Shown here: positions 1-8,690 of the stretch, piece after piece
Layout: each line of letters begins with the position of its first letter
Numbering within the stretch: the stretch's first letter is position 1
NCBI RefSeq assembly: GCF_916618915.1
Contig: NZ_CAKAKE010000001.1
Span: 124,001 to 188,000, forward strand
Origin: Stenotrophomonas sp. Marseille-Q4652
Lineage (GTDB): Bacteria > Pseudomonadota > Gammaproteobacteria > Xanthomonadales > Xanthomonadaceae
Length of the DNA: 64,000 nt
Reading direction: 5' to 3'
Notes under the pieces: generated by a model
Database searches by the model: none
Told to the model about the DNA's origin: nothing
What the model saw: the letters and a program-made list of their open reading frames with translations, nothing else
Made by a program: the position numbers and the translations under genes

Positions 1-1022
1 AGCGCGAGCTGGACAGCCTGATCTTCGCCTCCGGCTTCAGTACTTCCGAGCAGGTCAGCCAGCTGGCTGGCCGTGGCGTCGGCATGGACGTGGTGCGCAA
101 CGAAGTGCGTCAGCTCGGCGGCTCGGTGGAAATCACCTCCGTCCGTGGCAAGGGCGTCACCTTCACCCTGCGCCTGCCGCAGACCCTGGCCGTCACCCAG
201 GCCGTGTTCGTGCAGATCGGCGAGACCACCTTCGCCGTGCCCGTGGCCTCGGTCAGCGGTATCGGCCGCATCTCGCGCCAGCGTTTCGAGTCCGGCGACG
301 GTGGCTACCACTACGCCGGCGAGCACTACGCGCTGCATGACCTCGGTTCGCTGGTCGGGCAGGACCAGGCCAAGGCCGAAGGCCAGGAGCAGATCCCGCT
401 GCTGCTGGTCCGCGCCGGCGACCTGCGCGCCGCCGTGGCCATCGACCAGGTGGTCGGCAACCGCGAAATCGTGGTCAAGCCGGTCGGCCTGCAGATCGCC
501 TCGGTGCCGGGCATCTACGGTGCGACCATCACCGGTGATGGCCGCGTGGTGGTGATCCTGGACGTCGCGCCGCTGGTGCGCCGCCACCTGGCCAACCCGC
601 AGCGTCCTGCCGCCCCGTCCGCGGCCAGCAACCAGCGCCAGGTGCCGATGGTGATGGTGGTCGACGACTCGCTGACCATGCGCAAGGTCACCGGCCGCGT
701 GCTGGAACGCCACAACTTCGAAGTAGTGGCCGCGCGCGACGGCATCGAGGCGCTGGAACGGCTGGAAGAACGCGTGCCCGACCTGATGCTGCTGGACATC
801 GAAATGCCGCGCATGGACGGCTATGAACTGGCCACCGCCATGCGGGCCGATCCGCGCTACAAGGACGTGCCGATCGTGATGATTACCTCCCGAAGCGGCG
901 ACAAGCATCGCCAGCGAGCGTTCGAGATCGGTGTCCAGCGCTACTTGGGCAAGCCGTACCAGGAACTGGATCTGATGCGTAACGTTTACGACCTGCTGGG
1001 GATCGCCCGTGCCCGTGACTGA
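1..1022 (+). CDS. chpA: ChpA/PilL-type hybrid CheA histidine kinase, C-terminal part (5' end outside window)
   Basis: Partial gene entering from the left edge; codons are in frame from base 3 and the stop is at 1020-1022. The visible part begins inside the CheA ATPase domain, with the G2-box-like motif GRGVGMDVVRNEV at about codons 23-35. A CheW-like coupling domain follows, then a receiver domain with DDSLTMRKVTGR and the phospho-acceptor stretch LMLLDIEMPRMDG. This order (ATPase, CheW, C-terminal receiver) is that of ChpA/PilL, the central kinase of the Pil-Chp chemosensory system that controls type IV pilus twitching and surface signalling. The histidine-phosphotransfer domains expected upstream lie outside the window. 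The next gene overlaps its end by 14 bases and encodes a CheB-like protein, followed by a CheW-like protein, matching the Pseudomonas chpA-chpB-chpC order. Confidence 0.9.
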   Translation, partial: RELDSLIFASGFSTSEQVSQLAGRGVGMDVVRNEVRQLGGSVEITSVRGKGVTFTLRLPQTLAVTQAVFVQIGETTFAVPVASVSGIGRISRQRFESGDGGYHYAGEHYALHDLGSLVGQDQAKAEGQEQIPLLLVRAGDLRAAVAIDQVVGNREIVVKPVGLQIASVPGIYGATITGDGRVVVILDVAPLVRRHLANPQRPAAPSAASNQRQVPMVMVVDDSLTMRKVTGRVLERHNFEVVAARDGIEALERLEERVPDLMLLDIEMPRMDGYELATAMRADPRYKDVPIVMITSRSGDKHRQRAFEIGVQRYLGKPYQELDLMRNVYDLLGIARARD

Positions 1023-2304
1023 TATCGACAACGCCCGGCCCGTCGCGCTGCTGGCCCGGCCCGGCCAGGCGCGCGAGCGCCTGCGCGAGGCCGTGGTCCA
1101 GGCTGGCGGCTACCTTGTGCTGGAAGACGATCCGACCACGCTGGACGCGCAGTCGCTGCACGATGCCGGCCCGTCGGTGGTGCTGGTCGCGCTGGAGCCG
1201 GCGATCGAGGACGCGCTCGAACGGCTGGACGCGGCGCTGGATGCGCCACAGCTGACCCTGATCTTCGACGAGGCCGACCTGGCCGCACGTCGCGAAGGCT
1301 GGGAAGCGCAGCGCTGGATCCGCCACCTGTCGGCCAAGCTGCACGGCCACGACAACGTGCTGCCCCCGGGTCACGAGGTCGAGACCACGCTGCAGCCCGA
1401 ACCGGGCCTGCCGCCGACGCCCGAACAGCTGCACTCCGGTGCGTCGGGCGAGTTCCTGATCGAAGAGGCCGCCGACGCGGCCTACGACCTGCCGGCCGAT
1501 ACGCTGTATGCGCCGTCGGCCGAGCCGGCGCCGCTGGCGTTCGATACCGTGGAGTCCTTCGAACCGGTCCGCCCCGCCGCCGTGCCGCCGCCGTTGCCGC
1601 CGCTGGAGGAAATCCCCCCACAGGCGGCTCCGGCCCCGGCCGTGCCTGGCTTCAGTGCCTGGTCGCTGGTCGAGGACGACGCCTACGTGGCGCCGCCGCC
1701 CGCTGCCCCGGCCGCAACGGATCCGGTGGTGGAGTTCTCGACCGATCTGTCGCTGGTCGACCTGGAGCCGGTGGCCGAAGGCCCGGTCGGCATGGTGCTG
1801 GTGCTGGCCGGCATCGGCGGTCCGGATGCGGTGCGCCGCCTGCTGAGCGCGCTGCCGGAAACCTTCGACCGTGCCGTGCTGGTGCAGCTGCGCCTGGACG
1901 GTGGCCGCTACGGCAACCTGGTCAAGCAGATCGCGCGCGTCACCCCGTTGCCGGTGAGCCTGGCCGAGGTTGGCCAGCCGGTGCAGGGCGGCCAGGTCTA
2001 CATCCTGCCCGACGACGTCGGCGTGGCACTGGACAACGGTGCCGGGGTGTTCAGTGCCGGCACCGCCGCCGCGGTGGTGTCCTCGCTGCCGGCTGCCAGC
2101 AGCGCGGTGCTGATGCTCAGTGGCGCCGACCAGGCCCAGGTCGAGGACGTGCTGGCGCTGGCCGAACAGGGCGCGTGGGTCGCCGGCCAGGTCGGCGAGG
2201 CCTGCTACGACCCGGCCGCTGCCAGCCGCCTGGCCGTTGCCGGCATGCCGTCGGGCGATCCGCCGGCGCTGGCCCAGGCGCTGTGCGAACACTGGGGCGT
2301 CTGA
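1009..2304 (+). CDS. chpB: ChpB-like CheB-family protein with degenerate methylesterase active site
   Basis: A 431-residue protein starting at a GTG inside the end of chpA, with GGGGAT upstream as a ribosome site; GTG at 1015 is an alternative start. Residues 1-115 resemble a receiver fold without an obvious phospho-acceptor motif. Residues 120-255 form an acidic, Ala/Pro-rich linker. Residues 258-431 align with the CheB methylesterase domain (VLVLAGIGGPDAVRRLLSAL, GGQVYILPDDVGV, EQGAW). By hand alignment with E. coli CheB all three catalytic residues are lost: Ser164 becomes Gly268, His190 becomes Leu294 and Asp286 becomes Ala376. Known CheB proteins remove methyl groups from chemoreceptors; this one probably cannot and may be a structural or regulatory partner of ChpA. 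Its position in the operon supports the ChpB assignment. Confidence 0.8.
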   Translation: MPVTDIDNARPVALLARPGQARERLREAVVQAGGYLVLEDDPTTLDAQSLHDAGPSVVLVALEPAIEDALERLDAALDAPQLTLIFDEADLAARREGWEAQRWIRHLSAKLHGHDNVLPPGHEVETTLQPEPGLPPTPEQLHSGASGEFLIEEAADAAYDLPADTLYAPSAEPAPLAFDTVESFEPVRPAAVPPPLPPLEEIPPQAAPAPAVPGFSAWSLVEDDAYVAPPPAAPAATDPVVEFSTDLSLVDLEPVAEGPVGMVLVLAGIGGPDAVRRLLSALPETFDRAVLVQLRLDGGRYGNLVKQIARVTPLPVSLAEVGQPVQGGQVYILPDDVGVALDNGAGVFSAGTAAAVVSSLPAASSAVLMLSGADQAQVEDVLALAEQGAWVAGQVGEACYDPAAASRLAVAGMPSGDPPALAQALCEHWGV

Positions 2305-2338
2305 GCGACGCCGCTTCACCACTTTCCAGGAATAACCG

Positions 2339-2806
2339 ATGAGTTACGCCAGTAATGATGAAATCCGAGGCGTCCTGATCCAGGCGGGCAACGAGCGCGT
2401 GCTGTTGCCCAACGCGACCGTTGCCGAAGTGATGTCGCGCGTGCAGGTCGAACCCGTCACCGACGCTCCGTCGTGGCTGGCCGGCCAGATTGCCTGGCAC
2501 GGCTGGAACGTACCGCTGCTTGCCTTTGGCCGCTTCACCGGGCTGGGCGAGGAGCTCGTGGCCAGCAACAACAAGATCGTGGTGCTCAAGGCACTGGGCG
2601 GCAACGCCGAACTGCCGTACTTCGCGCTGCTGACCGAGACCTTCCCGCAGCTGATCGCGGTGCCGCGCGATGGCCTGCTGGCCGATGCGTCCGAGGAAAC
2701 CCTGCCGCCGGGCGTGCACATGCGCGTGCTGCTGGGCGAACAGAGCGCTCTGCTGCCAGACCTGGACGCGCTGGAATCGGCGATCGTGCAGAACCAGGCC
2801 GCCTGA
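2339..2806 (+). CDS. chpC: CheW-like chemotaxis coupling protein (ChpC type)
   Basis: A 155-residue protein consisting of a single CheW-like domain, the fold that couples chemoreceptors to the CheA kinase. It starts with ATG at 2339, 34 bases after chpB, behind CCAGGAATAACCG. Typical features are the hydrophobic strands (VLIQAGNERVLLPNATVAEV, LAGQIAWHGWNVPLLAFGRF) and the conserved position near the N-terminus where CheW proteins bind receptor or kinase. Third and last gene of the Pil-Chp block; a strong hairpin ends the operon 30 bases later. In Pseudomonas, ChpC is an accessory second CheW of this pathway; the role here is inferred from order and fold. Confidence 0.82.
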   Translation: MSYASNDEIRGVLIQAGNERVLLPNATVAEVMSRVQVEPVTDAPSWLAGQIAWHGWNVPLLAFGRFTGLGEELVASNNKIVVLKALGGNAELPYFALLTETFPQLIAVPRDGLLADASEETLPPGVHMRVLLGEQSALLPDLDALESAIVQNQAA

Positions 2807-2832
2807 GCACCTGTGCGACATCCGGAAATATC

Positions 2833-2861
2833 GAAGGCCGCGGGTAACCGCGGCCTTCTTC
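2833..2861 (+). terminator. Terminator of the chp operon
   Basis: Perfect 11-bp stem GAAGGCCGCGG / CCGCGGCCTTC with loop GTAA, followed by TTCGTTG. It lies 27 bases after chpC and between convergent chpC and rsmE, so it may serve both directions. Confidence 0.75.
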
Positions 2862-2902
2862 GTTGTACTACGCCGGAGCCGCGTGGATGCGCAGCAGCCT
2901 GC

Positions 2903-3637
2903 TCAAAGATCGCCCAGCCGTGCCTGCAGCGCGGCGATCGCGGCCAGCCCGGCGGTCTCCGTGCGCAGGATCCGCGGTCCCAGCTGCAGCCCCTGGAAGC
3001 CGGCATCCTGCAGCGCCTGGCGGTCACGCGGCGACCAGCCGCCTTCCGGGCCAATGGCGATCACCACGCCGCCGGCCGGTGCCGCCTCCAGGCTGGCCAG
3101 GCGATGCTCGCCCTGCGGGTCCAGGGTCAGCTTGAGCGTGTCCGCCGGCAGGCCCTGCGCCGCGGCTTGCAGGTTCTGCGGGGGCACCAGCGAGGGCACG
3201 CGCGCGCGGCCGCTCTGGCCACAGGCCGAGACGATGACGGTGTGCCAGTGGGCCAGGCGCTTCTCGGTGCGGGCCGCATCGAGTTTGACCTCGGTGCGTT
3301 CGGCATTGACCGGGATCACCGCCGCCACGCCCAGCTCGGTGGCCTTCTGCAGGATCAGGTCCATCTTCTCGCCGCGGGCGATGCCCTGCAGCAGGGTGAT
3401 GCGCAGCGGGGATTCGTTGTCCATCCGTTGCACGGCGCCGATGCGCACCCTTGCCTCGCGCTTGCCGGCAACGGTCACCTCCGCGCTGTAGTCGTGGCCA
3501 TCGCCGTTGAACAGCACGCAGGCATCGCCTTCGCGCAGGCGCATCACCCGCAGCAGATGGTTGGCGGTGTCTTCGGGCAGCACGATCTCGGCACCCACCT
3601 GCAGCGGTGCGTCCACGTGGCATCGGGTCAGGCGCAT
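2903..3637 (-). CDS. rsmE: 16S rRNA (uracil-1498-N3)-methyltransferase RsmE
   Basis: A 244-residue protein of the usual RsmE length. RsmE uses S-adenosylmethionine to methylate N3 of U1498 in 16S rRNA of the assembled small subunit. The N-terminal PUA-like part (NHLLRVMRLREGDACVLFNG) is followed by a SPOUT-type knotted methyltransferase domain with ILQKATELGV, GPEGGWSPRDRQALQ and the C-terminal LGPRILRTETAGLAAIAALQ, all hallmark segments. It overlaps the end of bioA by 10 bases, so the two are probably co-transcribed (bioA then rsmE). Confidence 0.95.
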   Translation of the reverse strand: MRLTRCHVDAPLQVGAEIVLPEDTANHLLRVMRLREGDACVLFNGDGHDYSAEVTVAGKREARVRIGAVQRMDNESPLRITLLQGIARGEKMDLILQKATELGVAAVIPVNAERTEVKLDAARTEKRLAHWHTVIVSACGQSGRARVPSLVPPQNLQAAAQGLPADTLKLTLDPQGEHRLASLEAAPAGGVVIAIGPEGGWSPRDRQALQDAGFQGLQLGPRILRTETAGLAAIAALQARLGDL

Positions 3638-5019
3638 GCAACAGCCTCGTCAATTGCGGCCAGCGTGGTACGCGCCAGCAGGTCCAGTTGTTCGTCGCCG
3701 ATGCAGTACGGCGGCATCCAGTACAGCACGTCGCCCAGCGGGCGCAGCACCACGCCACGGCGCAGCGCGGCCTTGTAGGCGTGCAGTCCCACGCGCGCGG
3801 CCGGGTCGAACGGGGTTCGCCTGTTGCCGCCGCGGGTCAGCTCGAAGGCCACCACCATGCCGGCCTGGCGCACATCGGCCACATGCGGATGGTCGGAAAA
3901 CGGCGCGGCCAGCCGGCGCATCGCCTCGGCGGTACCGAGGTTGCCGGTGATGACGTCGTCGCTGGCGAAGATGTCCAGCGTGGCCAGCGCGGCAGCACAG
4001 GCCAGCGGATTGCCGGTGTAGCTGTGCGAATGCAGGAAGGCACGCTCGCGCGAATCATCGAGGAAGCCGTCGTACAGCGCCTGCGTGGTCAACACCGCCG
4101 ACAGTGGCAGGAAGCCGCCGGTCAGGCCCTTGGACAGGCACAGCAGGTCGGGCATCACCCCGGCCTGCTCGCAGGCGAACATCGTGCCGGTGCGGCCGAA
4201 GCCGGCAGCGATCTCGTCGGCGATCAGGAACGCGCCATTGGCGTCGCACAACTCGCGCGCGCGCCGCAGGTACACTGGATCGTGCATGCGCATGCCGCCG
4301 GCGCACTGCAGCCGCGGCTCGAGGATCACCGCGCAGATCTCGCCCGGATGCCGGTCGAACAGGTCAGCCAGCGCATCGGCGGCCTGGTGCGCACGGCTGG
4401 CGGCCGACTGACCTTCCTCGGCGAGGTAGGCATCGGGGGAGGGGGCGAACATCGCCTCGGCCAGCAGCGGTGCGTAGATACGCCGGTACAGCGGGATATC
4501 GCCGACGGCGAGCGCGCCCAGGGTCTCACCGTGATAGCCGTTCTCCAGCGCCACAAAGCGGGTGCGCCTGTCCTCGCCGCGGTTGCGGAACCAGTGGAAG
4601 GCCATCTTCAGCGCGACCTCGACCCCGGCCGAGCCGTTGTCGGCATAGAACACCTTGGCCAGCGGCGCGCGGCCGGCCTGGCGTGGAGCGACCTGCAGCA
4701 GGCGTTCGGCCAGTTCCACCGCCGGCTCGTGGGTGAAGCCGGCCAGCATCACCTGCTCCAGCTGGTTGGCCTGGCGCGCCACCGCAGCGGCAATGCGGGG
4801 CTCGGCATGGCCGAACAGGTTGGTCCACCAGCTGCTGACGGCGTCCAGGTAGCGGTTGCCATCATGCCCGACCAGCCACGGCCCTTCGCCACGGGCGATG
4901 GAGACCAGCGGCAGGGTGTCCGGGTGTTCGCGCATCTGCGTGCACGGATGCCACAGCACCGACAGGTCGCGTTGCCGCCAGCGCTCGGCCAGCGGGGAGG
5001 AGTCTGGGTCTGCTAGCAT
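3628..5019 (-). CDS. bioA: Adenosylmethionine-8-amino-7-oxononanoate aminotransferase BioA
   Basis: A PLP-dependent class-III aminotransferase that makes 7,8-diaminopelargonate in biotin synthesis using S-adenosylmethionine as amino donor. From ATG 5019 it is 463 residues. A GTG at 5052 would add 11 residues (MRRQERVHEPE), but the family normally begins near DPDSSPLAERWRQRDL. Visible hallmarks are LWHPCTQM, YLDAVSSWWTNLFGH, EPRLQCAGGMRMH, the active-site segment FLIADEIAAGFGRTGTMFA, and the PLP lysine in LCLSKGLTGGFLPLS. It is divergent from nudE. TAGAAT on the minus strand (plus 5053-5058) is a possible -10 element. Confidence 0.95.
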   Translation of the reverse strand: MLADPDSSPLAERWRQRDLSVLWHPCTQMREHPDTLPLVSIARGEGPWLVGHDGNRYLDAVSSWWTNLFGHAEPRIAAAVARQANQLEQVMLAGFTHEPAVELAERLLQVAPRQAGRAPLAKVFYADNGSAGVEVALKMAFHWFRNRGEDRRTRFVALENGYHGETLGALAVGDIPLYRRIYAPLLAEAMFAPSPDAYLAEEGQSAASRAHQAADALADLFDRHPGEICAVILEPRLQCAGGMRMHDPVYLRRARELCDANGAFLIADEIAAGFGRTGTMFACEQAGVMPDLLCLSKGLTGGFLPLSAVLTTQALYDGFLDDSRERAFLHSHSYTGNPLACAAALATLDIFASDDVITGNLGTAEAMRRLAAPFSDHPHVADVRQAGMVVAFELTRGGNRRTPFDPAARVGLHAYKAALRRGVVLRPLGDVLYWMPPYCIGDEQLDLLARTTLAAIDEAVACA

Positions 5020-5093
5020 TTCGGGCTCATGGACACGTTCTTGCCTGCGCACATTCTATCGGTCCGCCATGACCGTCGCCTCGCGGGGCGCGC

Positions 5094-5642
5094 ATGAGCC
5101 GTCGCCTGCCGGTGATCCACGACGTGGTGGAACAGGAGCAGGGTCCGTTCCGCCTGCAGCACCTTGACCTGGAGTTCTCCAACGGCGAGCGCCGGCGTTT
5201 CGAGCGGCTGCTCAGCCGCGGCAACGGCGCGGTGGTCGTGGTGCCGATGCTCGACGAGGACACTGTGCTGCTGGTGCGCGAGTACGCCGCCGGCATGCAC
5301 CGTTATGAACTGGGACTGGTGAAGGGCCGCATCGACGCCGGCGAAACACCCGACCAGGCCGCCAACCGCGAACTCAAGGAGGAAGCCGGCTATGGCGCGC
5401 GCCGTGTTGACGTGCTGCGCGCGATGACGCTGGCGCCGACCTACATGAGCCAGCAGTCGTGGCTGGTGGTCGCCCGTGACCTGTATCCCGAACGCCTGCC
5501 CGGCGACGAACCGGAGGAGCTGGAAGTGGTGCCGTGGAAACTGGATGAGCTGGACCAGCTGATGCTGCGCGAGGACTTCTCCGAAGGCCGCTCGCTTGCC
5601 GCCCTGTTCATTGCCCGCGAGTGGCTGCGGGGTGGCCGATGA
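5094..5642 (+). CDS. nudE: ADP compounds hydrolase NudE (Nudix)
   Basis: A 182-residue Nudix hydrolase. NudE splits ADP-ribose, NADH and diadenosine polyphosphates. The Nudix box reads G-x5-E-x7-REL-x-EE-x-G (GRIDAGETPDQAANREL then KEEAGY), preceded by the YAAGMHRYELGLVKG strand typical of the NudE/ADP-ribose pyrophosphatase subgroup. The start ATG at 5094 follows the GC-rich spacer to bioA, and its stop overlaps the cysQ start by 4 bases (ATGA). This nudE-cysQ pairing is common in gammaproteobacteria and fits a nucleotide-housekeeping role. Confidence 0.92.
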   Translation: MSRRLPVIHDVVEQEQGPFRLQHLDLEFSNGERRRFERLLSRGNGAVVVVPMLDEDTVLLVREYAAGMHRYELGLVKGRIDAGETPDQAANRELKEEAGYGARRVDVLRAMTLAPTYMSQQSWLVVARDLYPERLPGDEPEELEVVPWKLDELDQLMLREDFSEGRSLAALFIAREWLRGGR

Positions 5643-6457
5643 GCCGCATCGGCGCCGACCTGCGCGAGACCGTCATCGCCATCGCCCAGCAGGCCGGCGA
5701 GGCGATCATGCAGGTGTATGCCACCGCCTTCGACGTCGAGCACAAGTCCGACGACAGTCCGCTCACCGCCGCCGACCTGGCTGCCAACCGCGTGATCGTC
5801 GAGAGCCTGCGCCGGCTGACCCCTGACATGCCGGTGCTGTCGGAGGAATCGGCGATGGTGCCGTGGGAAACGCGCCAGCACTGGACCGGGTACTGGCTGG
5901 TCGACCCGCTTGACGGCACCCGCGAGTTCGTCAAGCGCAATGGCGAGTTCAGCGTCAACATCGCCCTGATCCAGCACGGTTCGCCGGTGCTGGGCGTGGT
6001 CCAGGCGCCGGTCACCGGGACCATCTGGCACGCGATCCGTGGCGAAGGTGCTTACCGTCGCGAGGGCATGCGTGACACCCAGTTGCGCGTGCAGGTGCCG
6101 GCGCAGGCACCGCTGCGTGTGGCTGCCAGCCGTTCGCACCGCAGTCCGCGTACCGAACAACTGCTGGCAAGCATGGGCCAGATCGAACTGGTCTCGCAGG
6201 GTTCCTCGCTCAAATTCTGCCGCCTGGCCGAAGGCGCGCTCGACGTGTATCCGCGCCTGGGTCCCACCTGCGAGTGGGATACCGCCGCCGGCCAGTGCGT
6301 GCTCTATGCCGCCGGCGGCGCGCTGCTGGCCGCCGACACCGGCAAGCCGTTCCGCTACAACCGCCGCGAATCGCTGCTCAACGGCGACTTCATCGCGCTC
6401 GGCGACCCCAGCCTGCCGTGGCGCGACTGGATCCCGCCGGACGACGCCCGTTCCTGA
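5639..6457 (+). CDS. cysQ: 3'(2'),5'-bisphosphate nucleotidase CysQ
   Basis: A 272-residue inositol-monophosphatase-fold enzyme that dephosphorylates PAP (adenosine 3',5'-bisphosphate) left by sulfate assimilation. Metal-binding motifs are visible: DDSPLTAADLAANR, LSEESAMVPWE, the core WLVDPLDGTREFVKRNGEFS, and the C-terminal CEWDTAAGQCVLYAAGG. The ATG at 5639 overlaps the nudE stop by 4 bases and gives the family length; an upstream in-frame start would add only six residues (MAAGWP) within nudE. Translational coupling to nudE is likely. Confidence 0.94.
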   Translation: MSRIGADLRETVIAIAQQAGEAIMQVYATAFDVEHKSDDSPLTAADLAANRVIVESLRRLTPDMPVLSEESAMVPWETRQHWTGYWLVDPLDGTREFVKRNGEFSVNIALIQHGSPVLGVVQAPVTGTIWHAIRGEGAYRREGMRDTQLRVQVPAQAPLRVAASRSHRSPRTEQLLASMGQIELVSQGSSLKFCRLAEGALDVYPRLGPTCEWDTAAGQCVLYAAGGALLAADTGKPFRYNRRESLLNGDFIALGDPSLPWRDWIPPDDARS

Positions 6458-6491
6458 GCGGCGCCGGCGTGACACCCTTGGAGTTCCCTGC

Positions 6492-7322
6492 ATGACCGAC
6501 CACGCCGATTCCCTCGACGCCAACACCCAGGACATCGGACGCCTGCTGCGGATCATGGCGCGGCTGCGCGATCCCGGGCGTGGCTGTCCCTGGGACCTGG
6601 CCCAGGATTTCTCCACCATCGCCCCGTACACGATCGAGGAAGCCTACGAGGTCGCCGATGCGGTCGACCGCGGAGACCTGGATGACCTGCGTGGCGAACT
6701 CGGCGACCTGCTGCTGCAGGTCGTGTTCCATGCGCAGATGGCCAGCGAGCAGGGCGCGTTTGGCTTCGGCGAGGTCGTGGCGTCGATCTGCGACAAGCTC
6801 GAGCGCCGCCATCCGCATGTGTTCGGCGAAGCCAGCGTGGACGATGCCGCCGCGGTCAGCGCCAACTGGGAAGCGATCAAGCGCCGCGAACGCGAGGCGG
6901 CCGGCGAGCAGGACCGCTCCGCGCTGGCGGGCATCGCCCGTGGCCAGCCGGAATGGCAGCGTGCAGTGAAGCTGCAGTCGCGCGCGGCGCGCACCGGTTT
7001 CGACTGGCCCGATCCGACTCCGGTACTGGCCAAGGCCGCCGAGGAACTGCAGGAAGTGCGCGAAGCATTCGCCCGGCTGCCGCAGACCGGTGATCGCGCC
7101 GAACTGGAAGAGGAGCTGGGCGATCTGCTGTTCGTCGTCGCCAATCTCGCGCGCCACGCGAAGGTGGATCCGGGCACGGCGCTGCGCCGGGCCAACCTCA
7201 AGTTCGAACGCCGCTTCCGCGCGATGGAAGCTATGGCTGTTTCCCGCGGGCAGGCCTTCGACCAGCTCGATCTGGACGCGCAGGAAAACCTGTGGAACGA
7301 GGTCAAGGCCATGGAGAAATGA
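6492..7322 (+). CDS. mazG: Nucleoside triphosphate pyrophosphohydrolase MazG
   Basis: A 276-residue, two-domain MazG. It hydrolyses NTPs and dNTPs to monophosphates and pyrophosphate, a house-cleaning and stress function. The first all-alpha MazG domain has [28 protein letters not shown] and [13 protein letters not shown]; the second has [10 protein letters not shown] and [19 protein letters not shown], with the metal-binding EExxE and ExxD-type motifs in both. The ATG at 6492 is 34 bases after cysQ. Its last codon overlaps the ynfA start by 4 bases. Confidence 0.95.
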   Translation: MTDHADSLDANTQDIGRLLRIMARLRDPGRGCPWDLAQDFSTIAPYTIEEAYEVADAVDRGDLDDLRGELGDLLLQVVFHAQMASEQGAFGFGEVVASICDKLERRHPHVFGEASVDDAAAVSANWEAIKRREREAAGEQDRSALAGIARGQPEWQRAVKLQSRAARTGFDWPDPTPVLAKAAEELQEVREAFARLPQTGDRAELEEELGDLLFVVANLARHAKVDPGTALRRANLKFERRFRAMEAMAVSRGQAFDQLDLDAQENLWNEVKAMEK

Positions 7323-7645
7323 TCCAGACCCTGCTGCTGTTCGTGGTGACCGCGCTGGCCGAGATCGTCGGCTGCTGGTTGCCCTGGCTGTGGCTGCGTC
7401 GCGATGGCAGTGCCTGGTTGCTGCTGCCGGCCGCCGCGTCGCTGGCACTGTTCGCCTGGCTGCTGACCCTGCATCCCACCGCCAGCGGCCGCATCTATGC
7501 CGCCTACGGTGGCGTCTATGTCAGCGTGGCGCTGTGCTGGTTGTGGGCGGTGGACGGCATCCGGCCCACCCGCTGGGACGTGGCGGGCGTGGCGCTGTGC
7601 CTGGCCGGAATGGCGGTGATCATGTACGGCGCGCGCCAGGCCTGA
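7319..7645 (+). CDS. ynfA: YnfA/UPF0060 family small membrane protein
   Basis: A 108-residue integral membrane protein with four predicted helices, matching the UPF0060 (YnfA) family: start [20 protein letters not shown], centre [19 protein letters not shown], end [20 protein letters not shown]. These proteins resemble small multidrug resistance transporters in fold, and some have been linked to drug efflux, but the natural substrate is not established. ATG 7319 overlaps the mazG stop by 4 bases. Confidence 0.9.
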   Translation: MIQTLLLFVVTALAEIVGCWLPWLWLRRDGSAWLLLPAAASLALFAWLLTLHPTASGRIYAAYGGVYVSVALCWLWAVDGIRPTRWDVAGVALCLAGMAVIMYGARQA

Positions 7646-7718
7646 ACTGCCCGCCTCCTGCGTGCCGCGGTGGCGGATGACTGCCATACTCGGGCTTCAC
7701 AACAGGAGGTGGTGAGCA

Positions 7719-8687
7719 ATGAGCGGTTCGTTTTTTCTCGCGCTGGTGGTGGTCGTTGCCGGTGTGATCGTGCTGTTCAAGACCGTGCGCATGGTGCCGC
7801 AGGGCTTCGAGTGGACCGTGGAGCGGTTCGGCAAGTACACCCACACGCTCGATCCCGGGCTGCATTTCCTGATCCCGATCATCTACGGCGTCGGCCGCAA
7901 GGTGAACATGATGGAACAGGTGCTGGACGTGCCCAGCCAGGACGTGATCACCAAGGACAACGCGGTGGTGCGTGTGGACGGCGTGGTGTTCTTCCAGGTG
8001 CTGGACGCGGCCAAGGCCGCCTACGAGGTCTCCAACCTGGAGATCGCGATGATTGCCCTGGTACAGACCAACATCCGTACCGTGATCGGCTCGATGGACC
8101 TGGACGAGTCGCTGAGCCAGCGCGAGGCGATCAATGCCCAGCTGCTGGGCGTGGTCGACCACGCCACCAACCCATGGGGCATCAAGGTCACCCGCATCGA
8201 GATCCGCGACATCCAGCCGCCGCGCGACCTGGTCGATGCCATGGCCCGGCAGATGAAGGCCGAGCGCGAGAAGCGCGCGCAGATCCTCGAGGCCGAGGGT
8301 TCGCGCCAGTCCGAGATCCTGCGTGCCGAGGGCGAGAAGCAGGCCGCGGTGCTGGAGGCTGAGGGCCGCAAGGAAGCCGCGTTCCGCGACGCCGAGGCAC
8401 GCGAACGACTGGCCGAGGCCGAAGCCAAGGCCACCACCATGGTGTCCGAGGCGATCGCCCAGGGTGACGTGCAGGCGATCAACTACTTCGTCGCGCAGAA
8501 ATACGTGGAGGCCTTCGAGAAACTGGCCACCGCGCCGAACCAGAAGTTCGTGCTGATGCCGATGGAAGCCAGCGGCATCCTCGGCTCGCTTGGCGGCGTG
8601 GCCGAACTCGCCCGCCAGGCGCTGGCCGGCCAGCAGCAGGCCACGGCCGCACGCCGTGCCCAGCCCTCGCGTCCGCCGGAGTTCTGA
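7719..8687 (+). CDS. qmcA: SPFH/Band 7 domain membrane protein (QmcA/stomatin-like)
   Basis: A 322-residue protein with one N-terminal membrane helix (residues 4-20) followed by an SPFH/Band 7 domain (VPQGFEWTVERFGKYTHTL, VPSQDVITKDNAVVRVDGVV, ALVQTNIRTVIGSMDLDE, WGIKVTRIEIRDIQPP). Next comes an Ala/Glu/Arg-rich coiled coil (about residues 170-240), typical of QmcA-type scaffold proteins that form large membrane rings or microdomains. It has a very strong ribosome site (AGGAGGTGGTGAGCA before ATG). The NfeD-family gene follows after 3 bases, the classic stomatin/NfeD pair. Confidence 0.93.
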   Translation: MSGSFFLALVVVVAGVIVLFKTVRMVPQGFEWTVERFGKYTHTLDPGLHFLIPIIYGVGRKVNMMEQVLDVPSQDVITKDNAVVRVDGVVFFQVLDAAKAAYEVSNLEIAMIALVQTNIRTVIGSMDLDESLSQREAINAQLLGVVDHATNPWGIKVTRIEIRDIQPPRDLVDAMARQMKAEREKRAQILEAEGSRQSEILRAEGEKQAAVLEAEGRKEAAFRDAEARERLAEAEAKATTMVSEAIAQGDVQAINYFVAQKYVEAFEKLATAPNQKFVLMPMEASGILGSLGGVAELARQALAGQQQATAARRAQPSRPPEF

Positions 8688-8690
8688 GCC

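Noticed and set aside
883..2322. 479-codon open frame on the minus strand opposite chpB
   Set aside because: Antisense of the CheB-like gene; His/Arg/Gln/Gly-rich with no domain.
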